This document shows positions 55,278 to 64,000 of a DNA stretch of 64,000 nt, piece after piece (position 1 is the first letter of the stretch; every line of letters begins with the position of its first letter). The notes under the pieces were generated by a model, which saw nothing but the letters and a program-made list of their open reading frames with translations, ran no database searches and was not told the origin of the DNA. The position numbers and the translations under genes are program-made. The DNA comes from Paraphoma chrysanthemicola (taxonomy: Eukaryota > Ascomycota > Dothideomycetes > Pleosporales > Phaeosphaeriaceae): NCBI GenBank assembly GCA_020744225.1, contig JAGMWG010000001.1, positions 2,046,001 through 2,110,000 on the forward strand, written 5' to 3'.

Positions 55278-55717
55278 GCACTAACACGTTCGATGGTGTC
55301 GAAATTGGCGGACACGGCATTTCACGGAGGATTATGCGGATTACTCCGCACGTTGTTTGGTGGCTTGATCCACAATGGCGGCTGCCTTGCAGCTGCAGCA
55401 CAGCCACATCGTTGATCAAGAACCCACACTCTCGGTCGCATATACACCGCTAATTTGACTGCTACTTCCCCATATGTTTGTTTACTGGATCGCTTTCGGG
55501 GCGATTTTGAAGTTCACTTGACCGAGGGTGGCAACAACATGGTGCCTCAGAACGCACGCGTTCCGCTCAGCGAGGCTTTTGAGTAAGTTGGCCCAGTTCC
55601 CTTTGGGTATAGCTGTAGGGTATGCATGGGGTAGTAAAATATGGATGGGATTGAATTCTATGAACATGTAGTGGCAGGTGAGCGGACCAGTCGAACAGCA
55701 GAGAATCCCATCATTTC
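55278..55717. other. Intergenic region
   Basis: F-box 3' UTR and upstream region of the BTB gene. No gene seen. Confidence 0.45.
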
Positions 55718-56526
55718 ATGCATTCGCCACCTCCATACCGCAGGCTTCAATTGAAATACAACCTCTGCAAGAATACTATACTGATCAAACTTGCCAGTCT
55801 GTGCGGTAAACTTGTGAGACTCAAAGCAGGTCAAGGCGCTGCCGCCGTTACCATCCAAATCCACCAAGACGTTCTCTCGAGAAGCTCAGAATTCTTCAAG
55901 CGCATCTTAAAGCCAGAATGGGCCGAGCTCCGCGACGACCGAGACACGATTGACATGGGCCCAGAACACTCAGCCGAAGAAGTCAAGTGCTATACACAAT
56001 GGCTTTACTCTGGTACCATCCCAACGCGAGACTTTGACCACGTCAACGGCACGAAAAGTGACCCGATATGGATCGACTTGGTACCAAAACAACCCAATCC
56101 CATACGAATTCCAAGCTGATCATACCCAGGCAAACGCTTACATCTTCGCCGAAAAGATCATCGATCAGCGCTACAAACGCTGCATTCTCGGAACCATTGC
56201 CGCTGTTCAAAGCAACGCGCCTGACTATCCTTGCGCGGAAGCGTTCAACATCATCTATGACGGAACTCCTGAAGGTTCTCCGGCAAGAATGCTACTGGTC
56301 GACATGTATGCGTATGGCGCGTACGATGCGCCGGATTGGAATGAGGAGTTGGAGAAGCTGCCGCATGAGGCGCTGGCAGATGTGTTGAGGGCGACGATCA
56401 AGGTGAGGAGGGAGAACATGGCGAGGTACGTTGGTGTTTCTTTATGATATAGGTTTAAGGTGCTAATGGGCGAGTTAAAGGCCTTGGACAGAGAGTTTGG
56501 AGGCGTATGAGGAGATCTTACAATGA
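55718..56526 (+). CDS. BTB/POZ-domain protein (fungal type)
   Basis: Fungal BTB proteins of this small type are dimerising or adaptor proteins with no attached domain. Three exons (55718-56080, 56130-56425, 56481-56526) give 234 aa. The BTB core is VTIQIHQDVLSRSSEFFKRI followed by MGPEHSAEEVKCYTQWLYSG; across intron 1 the protein reads WIDLANAYIFAEKIIDQRYK, which keeps the usual FAEK/FGEK pattern. Then come IIYDGTPEGSPARMLLVDMY, WNEELEKLPHEALADVLRAT and RRENMARPWTESLEAYEEIL. Introns have GTACCA and GTACGT donors. The start is tentative because the first 30 residues are not family-like; a further 5' exon is possible. Confidence 0.68.
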
Positions 56527-56825
56527 TATCAAACGGTTGAGAACAAGGTGAACTGGGTTTCCTCTTTTTGGCTTGAGGTATTTGTGAGGGTTGGTTAATG
56601 GTCATCGAATTTATGGACTTCCACGACGATATTATTGGTCCTTTGACAGATCTTAACTCTGGGGAGATACGAATGAGAATTGACGAAATACTGGCTTTCG
56701 TTGTCTGACTCTAAGCTTTCTACAGTGTTACTTACATGGCAAGCGGTATCACACATACCAAAAACATGCCTGTAAATGTGTTTGGAGGGAAATCACCTGC
56801 ATTCCTCAACTCACTTCTTGTGCAT

Positions 56826-57073
56826 CAGATCCTGGGACAGAGAGTGGGAATATGCTGAGAAGGGCGTTGGCCGAGTGCTGGGCTTGGTGTGTGGAGGGCA
56901 AAGCGAATGGAGAGGAGTGGGGAGCAATAGAAGAGAGATTGAAAAAGTTGCCGAAGAAAGTTTTGGTGGATGTTGTTCAGAAGATGACGAGACTGAGAAG
57001 AGGAAGAGGAGAGGATTGGTGGGAGTATGTTTGGTTGGGGAAGTGGGATGTTGTGGTTGTCGAAAATTAGCTT
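56826..57073 (+). pseudogene. 3' fragment of a third BTB-type gene
   Basis: The open frame ending at 57070 reads EEWGAIEERLKKLPKKVLVD, then VVQKMTRLRRGRGEDWWEYV. This parallels WNEELEKLPHEALADVLRAT and the Arg-rich stretch of the BTB gene upstream. No BTB core precedes it, so it is a truncated copy or the last exon of a lost gene. The first Met in the frame is at 56852. Confidence 0.55.
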
Positions 57074-57441
57074 GAACATGCTGTAATCGACGTAGAGGCC
57101 TAGTGAGGCATGAACATGAAGCCGTTCAGCTAGGATGCATCCGGGTTAGAGATGGGAGGGTAAAGATAAATCAGCTGCAATAGTCGATGTCAACAGGACG
57201 GACGCGATCATGTGGGGTAGAAGAGAATCGAATCGAATCGGACTGATGATATTGGCGTTTATTTCATCGTTGACTGCCGCGAATTTTCATGAAGTTGAAC
57301 TGAGTTGTGTTCACCTACCTGTGCCTGTCATTGCGTTTCAATCGGGTGGTGCGTATCACTGTGCCGAATATTGCGAGTATTTGCGACCAGCTCCGTACCA
57401 ATTCTTGTAATCTGATCTCTGCTTGATACTGCTTTTCGCGC
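57071..57441. other. Convergent intergenic region
   Basis: Between the BTB fragment and the next BTB gene. Nothing else seen. Confidence 0.45.
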
Positions 57442-58330
57442 CTAGGTTGCCTCTTCGTCCTGATAGTCAGTGTAGTTCGTTTCCCGGACAGCGCGTGGAG
57501 AGGGCATCATTCCAATCATAGCCTTGCATACATCGAGCAGTGCTTCTGGACACGAGGAAGCCAGCTCCTCGAGATGTAGCGAGCACTCGGGTTGCGATGA
57601 GACACCAGATGCGGCTTTGTCTATGACGAATCGCCTCATCCTAGAACCAGCTACGGTTCCTGCGTACACAGTCGTCGTCACCCGCGGCGAGGGTACGCAC
57701 TTCAGCGTATTGATGAGGTTCATGAGCGTCGTTCTTGAAACGAATATCCATGATCTTTTCTCCGAAGACAAAAGACGTGGCGAGCAACATACAAATCTTG
57801 TTATATTTTCGTTTGTTTAGACCATGCTGTGGATCTTTGTTGAGCGGAGGTACCGAGATGAAACCGGAATATAGCCACTGCACATATAGACTAGCGACTT
57901 CTTTAGAGTCCTCGGAAAGATCAATGCTGTCAGGATCGCTTCTCAAGTTCTTCCACTCCGTTTTCATCGCTCGTTTGAAGTAATCGGATGACTTGCACAG
58001 GATGCCTTCATGAATCCGAATAATCTCGCCACTTGGTCCGACGGACAAGTGGACGATTGCGTCGAAAGGGCTTGACTCGTCAGTCCTGGACGCAGATTGA
58101 ACAGAGCAGTACTTACTCCAAGGCTGTAGCGATATTGAACAAATCCGCCTGTTGAGAGCTGGCAGGATCGGTCGTGGTTGTTGTTGTCGAAGTATTGGTG
58201 GACTAAACTGCAAGCAAGGTGCGAGGTATGAAGTTGAGGAAATATTGTTGTAGGAAAGGTGAAGTGAACACGGATAGGGCGAAGTGAAAGTGAAGTTGCA
58301 ACCTCGATAGAAAAAGATACATTCGCACAA
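57442..58330 (-). CDS. BTB/POZ-domain protein with an apparent frameshift
   Basis: Reading right to left the frame gives FDAIVHLSVGPSGEIIRIHE, YFKRAMKTEWKNLRSD, YVQWLYSGFISVP and LLATSFVFGEKIMDIRFKN. The family's next part, TVYAGTVAGSRMRRFVIDKA, is in another frame (to 57442). Without the extra base at about 57729-57733 the junction would read RFKNTLMNLINTLKCVPSP. No GT-AG intron fits there. Upstream a likely intron (donor GTAAGT after IATAL, acceptor just before PFDAIVH) removes a piece of the open frame, and the true start lies further 5' or in another exon. The gene may be decayed, or the base may be an error. It is similar in layout to the BTB gene at 55718-56526. Confidence 0.6.
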
Positions 58331-58398
58331 TTTGATTCATACGTGCGATCAGGGAACGTAGGGGTATCTCATTTCAACGCATCTCTATCGCGTCGCTC

Positions 58399-58978
58399 TC
58401 ATGCTGATACGGCGGCCTGTTGTGATTGTTGTGCTGAGGACTGGATTTGTATGATCTGCCCGAAAGTCAGTAAAGCGTGTATGTTTGCAATAAAAATGTA
58501 AACATACCTCCGATTTGACGTCCTCGGCCTTGTCCTGTATGCCTTTGATCTGCTTCTCGATCCGTTTACTGGTGATGGTCAGTATTGCTCGCAACCCGTA
58601 TCTTCAATCTACACGCACATCTCCTTGTCGATAAATTCTAAACGGCCATTTACGGCCATGACGGCCTCAGTCTTGTCTTGCTTTAGCAATACAGGGCCGA
58701 TTTGCTTGTAGATGTTCGCTTCATCGTCGAGAATATCAAACTCCTACATCATCGACTCTCAGCTTGGAACCAGCATTGTGATAATTTACTAGATACCTTC
58801 TTCACTGTAGCATTTTCTTGCTGTTGAGATTCCAGTTTCTGACGAGCCTCTACGGCAGTGGATAGTTCTGTGCACAATATCAGCAGATTTTCTCACGAAA
58901 TCAGGTTGATTCCTCACCTCCTTGCAGCGCTTGGTAGCCGTCGGAAAGATCCTGCAGCTTCTTCTGGATGTCGCTCAT
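58399..58978 (-). CDS. YKE2: Prefoldin subunit 6
   Basis: Prefoldin is the six-subunit jellyfish-shaped chaperone that hands unfolded actin and tubulin to the chaperonin CCT. Five exons (58918-58978, 58797-58867, 58619-58743, 58508-58568, 58399-58455) join in phase to 124 aa, the usual size. The N-terminal coil starts MSDIQKKLQDLSDGYQALQG; then ELSTAVEARQKLESQQQENA; the beta-hairpin part is EFDILDDEANIYKQIGPVLL and KQDKTEAVMAVNGRLEFIDK; the second coil is KRIEKQIKGIQDKAEDVKSE. Five exons for such a short gene is intron-dense compared with its neighbours. It is divergent from VPS4. Confidence 0.92.
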
Positions 58979-59391
58979 GGCTTTGGTGATGCTGAGTAAC
59001 GGATTGGAGAAAGTTTCGTCGCGTACGGAAGTCGCCTCTCGCGATGTGACATATGGAGCTACATCGAAGAGGGCTAGGGTGAATGCGGGGCTCTAGCGGT
59101 CCATGGCAACCACGACCAGCAGGGAAACACTTGAACATCTCTCTCTGCACAGTCTCGCCTCCGTGTTTGCCGGCGCATAGTACATTAAGCACTCTACCAC
59201 CAGAATACATAACGAGAATATACCGCCGTACAAAGTTCGAGAAAGCTCACGCCGCTCGCTATTGCCCCGCGCCGACCGTTCCTCCGCCGTTACATCACAC
59301 ACACCTGCCCTCGACCGCATACGCGACGCGCACACGTGCAACCCCCACAGAGTAGACCAGCTGCGCCGTGTAGGCCAGCCGAAGCGCAGCG
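58979..59391. promoter_or_regulatory. Divergent promoter between YKE2 and VPS4
   Basis: No coding signal on either strand except antisense frames. The two start codons lie about 410 bases apart. Confidence 0.45.
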
Positions 59392-60920
59392 ATGAGCAAC
59401 GCCGACTTCTTGGGGCGGGCCATTGAGCAGGTCAAGAAGGCTATCGAGACTGACACTGCTGGTGACTATGAGAAGGCATACCAGCTGTACTACAGCGCTC
59501 GTGAGTAGCTTGCACTATGCGACCAAGCCTATACTAATGTCTTATAGTTGAGCTATTCATGCTCGCTCTCAAATGTACGCCCACCCCCATCCTCCGATAC
59601 AGAGCACATCACACGCAGAGACCAACAGACTGATAACGAGCAGGGGAGAAGAACCAGAAGTCCAAGGATATGATCCGCGGCAAAGTAGCTGAATACATGG
59701 AGCGCGCCGAAAAGCTCAAGCAGCACTTAGCCCAGAATGATGAGTCAAATCGCAAAAAGCCCTCTGCCATGGGCGCCAATGGCAAGTCGGCCGGTGGTAG
59801 TGGGAAGGGCTCAAAGTACGTGCACCGGAGGTATCCTCCTGCATATCTTGCTTACAGACTCTGCAGAGACGACGAAGACGAAGGCGATGCCGACTCCAAG
59901 AAGCTCCGTGGTGCGCTCGCTGGCGCCATCCTCTCTGAGAAACCGAACATTCGATGGGAGGACGTCGCTGGTCTCGAGCAAGCAAAGGAGGCGCTCAAGG
60001 AGGCTGTCATATTACCCATCAAGTTCCCACACCTCTTCACCGGCAAGCGACAACCGTGGAAGGGTATATTGCTCTATGGACCGCCTGGTACTGGTAAGAG
60101 TTACCTGGCAAAGGCGGTGGCAACAGAAGCGAACAGCACATTTTTCAGCGTGTCAAGTTCCGATTTGGTCAGCAAGTGGATGGGTGAATCAGAACGGTAA
60201 GCAAGGTTGCTCACATAGAGAGATTCGTGAAGACTAACATATATCAGTCTGGTCAAGCAGCTATTCGGCATGGCGCGCGAGAACAAGCCCTCCATTATCT
60301 TCATCGACGAAATTGACGCGCTCTGTGGGCCTCGTGGCGAAGGCGAATCGGAAGCTTCGCGGCGTATCAAAACTGAATTGCTGGTTCAGATGGACGGTGT
60401 AGGCAAAGACTCGAAGGGCGTACTCATCCTCGGCGCAACCAATATCCCATGGCAACTCGACTCCGCCATTCGACGACGTTTCCAGCGAAGAGTACACATC
60501 AGCTTACCCGATCTCCCTGCGCGCATGAAGATGTTCGAACTCGCCGTCGGCAACACACCCTGCGAGCTCACACCACAAGACTTCCGAACACTAGCAGATC
60601 TTAGCGAAGGCTACTCCGGCTCCGATATCTCGATCGCCGTACAAGACGCGCTCATGCAGCCTGTGCGACTCATCCAGACCGCGACACACTACAAGCCTGT
60701 CGAAGTAGATGGCGAAACAAAGTGGACGCCGTGCTCACCAGGCGATGCACAAGCCGAGGAGAAGTCGTGGACGGATTTGGACGGAGACCAGCTTCTCGAG
60801 CCTCCCCTACGAGTCAGGGATTTCATCAAGGCGATCAAGGCATCGAGACCGACGGTCAGCAAGGAGGATCTGACCAAGAGCGCGGATTGGACAAAGGAGT
60901 TTGGTAGTGAGGGCGCGTAA
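59392..60920 (+). CDS. VPS4: Vacuolar protein sorting ATPase Vps4
   Basis: Vps4 is the AAA ATPase that disassembles ESCRT-III at endosomes and other membranes. Five exons (59392-59500, 59548-59574, 59644-59815, 59867-60196, 60248-60920) give 436 aa. The MIT domain opens MSNADFLGRAIEQVKKAIET and includes YYSALELFMLALKWEKNQKS across two introns; exon 2 is only 27 nt. A Gly/Ser linker follows. The AAA module has IRWEDVAGLEQAKEALKEAV, Walker A GPPGTGKSYLAKAVATEANS, Walker B PSIIFIDEIDALCGPR, second-region RRFQRRVHISLPD and the Vps4-type C-terminal helix (VSKEDLTKSADWTKEFGSEG). All motifs are intact and the length is normal. Confidence 0.97.
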
Positions 60921-61476
60921 TCTGAGTCACAAGAAGGCGGCGTAGGAAGGAGTTTTCCGGGCATAGCGGAACCCGTGTTCATATTGAGTGGAACATTCAA
61001 GAGCTCAGTTCTGTCGCGAATATATAATCTCAGCGACAGCAGAAACGCATGACTATTCAAAGGTTCTTGAGTCTCGTGCACATATCGAATCAGGACAATT
61101 TGATGGAGCCATGTCCTTTGAGACTCTATTTAAGCTACATACCATATCAAGCCGCCCCCATCTTATGCATAAAACTGAGTGGTGTGGCGGGGCGATAAAG
61201 GGGAAGAATGGGGGAATCTGTGATGAATACTCTACTCCAAAATGCACGCCTACCCGTCCCTCTCGCGCCGATTCCTCCCAGCCCGAACAAATCTCAGATT
61301 CAAGCGCCTAGCAGTGCTCTATTCTCCTTCCCGTCCAGCGTAGATGACAATTCATGACGCTTTTCTTCGCCCAAGGCTTTGGTTTTGCGCATGGCAGAGT
61401 CAATGTCGTTATGTCAAGTTGACGTGTTGCCCATATTCCAGTCAAGCTTTCGCGTTAATCGAAAGCCACCCAGCGC
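60921..61476. other. Convergent intergenic region
   Basis: 3' UTRs of VPS4 and the karyopherin gene. No gene seen. Confidence 0.5.
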
Positions 61477-64000
61477 CTAGCTGAAGTACGCTTGTGCGGT
61501 CCGTTGTTGCTCGGGCGTCAGTGTGGCAGCTGCCTGTGCGAGATTGGTGTTTGTTGCTTGAATGAGTGCTTTTACTGAGGCAACTACACGCGTAGCGGTC
61601 TGGCCCTGGAGAGTCTCAGCCTCGAGGGCCTGAACGACGAAAGTGAAGACCTTGGCAGGTTGAGAGAACACGGCGGGGTTTTGTCTGTTGTTGCATTAGC
61701 TAGTGTTTGCCGAGTCCGACGCGATACTTACTGCTCAATGAGTTGTGCCAGGAAGGCATAGGCATATGGTGTCGCCTCCTCGTCGTTGACAATGGGCAAA
61801 GTGTCGATCCAAGCGGCGGCGATTTCCTGCCAATTCTGCACCTTGGCAGCGTTGTAGTGTAGGATTTTGGCGATGGCTGCAGATGCATTCTCGGTCGCGA
61901 AAATATCGTCATCCGCGCGAGCATTTGGCCGCTGCACGACTTGGAATAGCATCGGCAGCGAGGCAGCCGCGAAATCTGACCAAGCTTCCCCACCCTTGTG
62001 CGCTGCGACACCAACGCCGTAGACCGCAGCCTGCCTGTTAGCAGGAACATCGTCTTGCATGCCGTCGATGAGTGGTTGCATGATGCGCTCGTTATATTTC
62101 CAGGAGTCAGGACCAGAGAACTCAAGCACATCATCGAAAATGCAGATGGCCCACTGTCGTTGTGTAGGGTCCTTGTTGACAACAGCCATCGTGTAAAAGT
62201 CCATGAGCAATTCCCAGTGTGGTAGGAACGCAGTGCCCATATTCTTGAAGATGGTATGGAACGCCTTGTTCATGTCGGAAAGCAAATTCTGATCATCCTC
62301 AATGGCGAATAGCATCTCTTCAGAAGCCTCCTCGCCATCATCGTTCTCGGCTTGCTCTTCCAGACGCTCCTTGACACGCTCTTGATAGTCTTGCAATACA
62401 CTTTTAGCCGACTCGATGAAAGTTGCCATGTGCGTGCTTGTCAAGCAATTTCGGCCAATGCATTCCAAGCACTCGTAGAAACACTGGTACATCTCAGCAA
62501 GAGTGTCGATCGCAGGCTCAGTGCTTAGAACTTCGAGAACGCGTTCCACGGTGCGCTCCCAAAGCTGCCCGAGTTGTGTCGACTCAGGCCCATGTGCCTT
62601 CTTGTAGGCATTGAGCAGAGCAGGTACACATTTTGCTGAAGCCACACGGACCGGATCGTGGAAGAAGAACGCCAGGCCGGGCAGCGCAATCTTGTCCATG
62701 ATGTCGTTAACATATGGTTCGAAAGCATCTTCGAGAACCTGGGCGTAGATTACGATGAGCTCGATAGCCATGTGCTTGTCGTCCAGGATGCTAGTCTTGA
62801 TGCCGATGACCTTGCCTTTCAAGGGGACGAGCTCCCAACCTTCCTCATCCTGGATCTGCGCAACTTGATCTTCATCGTCAAGAAGCTGGATGTCAGCTTT
62901 AGCTCCAGCAAGCTCCGTCAGGGGTGGGATGACACCAGCAAGGAATGGTACAAATTCTCGGCCAAGGACGCGGCACATTCGACCCCAGCAATGGAGCAAG
63001 TAGGAGGCCTGCGGATCGTCGGCATCGGACACACTGTTCTGGATACGGCCGAGTAGTTGCACAAGATTGAGAGCATCCTGGCCCATGCGGTCTTTGCCAA
63101 CAGCAAGAGCGATGAGCGTAGCGCATTCCATAGCCTTCGCGCGCAAGAGTCGGTACTCCTTTGATTGCTCTTCTTGCAGGACATTGAACAGCAAGGGCAT
63201 CAGAGTGTCGTAATACTTGGAGAATGCAGCTTCCGCCGAGTCTGCCACTGTTGCGATGGTCGAGAGAGCTTGTTCTTGTACAAAGCGCTTGGGGCTCTGA
63301 AGAAGCATGAGAAGGTGATTCAGTAGCTGGTCCAGGTACGGCTCAAGAATATTCTTCTCTGCTTCTTCACAGAAATTGACGAGAGCTGCCGCGGCGTGTG
63401 CCTGCACACGAGGCTCCGCAGACTCAAGGACGGGAATGATGCTCGGAAGGACAACCTGGTGGTATTTCTCTTGCATTGTCCCGGCAAAATCCGTGCTCAT
63501 TTGGCCCACGGCATTGCAGCCTGCCCATCGCACACGTGGATGAGGGTCTCGGAGAGCAGGCAGAACAAGGTCCAGGACTTTGTCAAGCTCTCCGACCATG
63601 AGCTCACGGCAACCTTCGGAGATGGCGGAAATGGCCATGAGTGCGGCATGTCTATCTCGCCATGCGGACGAGGTCATCATGCGCGGAAGCCAGTTGAATG
63701 TTGGGGGCAGAATCGCTTGTCCGCCCAGCTTGTTGGCCAGTCGATCCATGCACTGCTCTCCAGCAACGTGGTTGGAATCACTCTCCTCATCGAGATCTTC
63801 AGAGATGTTCCATTCCTCAGCGTCATCGTCATCCGCACCAACGTCAGTCATGAGTGACAAGCACTGCGTGACCATGTCGTTTGTGAAATTTGGATCCTTT
63901 TTGCACATCTGAGGCGCGTTGTCCGCAAAGGTGGCCATGAGCTCGAGCGCATTCTGTCGCGCAGTCTCCCCGAGCTCCTTGTCCTGAATGACCGAGATGC
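61477..64000 (-). CDS. PSE1: Karyopherin beta, importin-5/Kap121 type (N terminus outside window)
   Basis: Kap121/Pse1 imports ribosomal proteins and transcription factors with RanGTP control. The last exon (61477-61684) is joined to 61732-64000 by a 47-nt intron with GTAAGT and ACAACAG ends, giving QLIEQQNPAVFSQPAKVFTF. The exon stays open to the window edge, so the N-terminal HEAT repeats are beyond it. Visible HEAT repeats include VLDLVLPALRDPHPRVRWAG, CNAVGQMSTDFAG, AAALVNFCEEAEKNILEP and TIATVADSAEAAF, with the acidic loop (VGADDDDAEEWNISEDLDEE) typical of this branch. The C terminus ends LTPEQQRTAQAYFS. Homology to other karyopherins is clear; the Kap121 branch is inferred from the acidic loop and the helical order. 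Confidence 0.9.

Overview
The window is nuclear DNA of a filamentous ascomycete, most likely a Dothideomycete (Capnodiales/Mycosphaerellales-like); the class is inferred from protein character and was not tested. The support is eukaryotic genes cut by many short introns (mostly 45-70 nt, GTANGT-like donors, CTNAC/CTNAT branch sites, YAG acceptors), dense housekeeping genes on both strands, a predicted intron-containing tRNA, and fungal families (Fig1, Hsp12, chitin-binding type 1, GPI-anchored wall proteins). No transposon, CRISPR array or virus was seen.

Layout. 1-5.6 kb: 3' part of the exosome nuclease RRP6, a secreted cupredoxin and a decayed SR-protein kinase. 5.6-10.7 kb: a gene relic and a 989-aa secreted protein whose 3' end the relic copies. 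11-19.3 kb: secreted GH20 hexosaminidase, GT8 glycosyltransferase, ribosomal protein L12 and a multidomain protein with a HeLo-like N terminus and an SH3-like C terminus. 20-26 kb: a conserved hypothetical gene with an early stop codon, a possible small gene and condensin SMC4. 26.8-35.4 kb: secreted tannase/feruloyl esterase, SHMT, a small membrane protein, a 10-cysteine secreted protein, RNase T2 and an Hsp12-type protein. 36-42.2 kb: a CxCG-finger protein, a secreted protein with two chitin-binding domains, an ankyrin protein and a second small cysteine-rich secreted protein. 44-50.5 kb: Fig1-like membrane protein, a 935-aa putative GPI-anchored wall protein, tRNA-Ser(UGA) and an LACTB2-like hydrolase. 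50.6-64 kb: EFM5 methyltransferase, HIT protein, methylglutaconyl-CoA hydratase-like enzyme, F-box protein, a group of BTB genes and fragments, prefoldin 6, VPS4 and karyopherin KAP121/PSE1 (cut by the window end).

Themes. Many genes serve the cell surface or the outside: hexosaminidase, esterase, RNase T2, cupredoxin, chitin-binding protein, GPI protein and two effector-like cysteine-rich proteins. The latter two are hidden because several short exons must be joined. A second theme is lesions: RRP6, the SR kinase, the 20.1-kb gene and one BTB gene each carry a frameshift, stop codon or lost splice site. Because RRP6 is a conserved core gene, base errors in the assembly must be excluded before these are called decay. 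Exon joins were built by hand from splice signals and reading phase and were not tested against transcripts.
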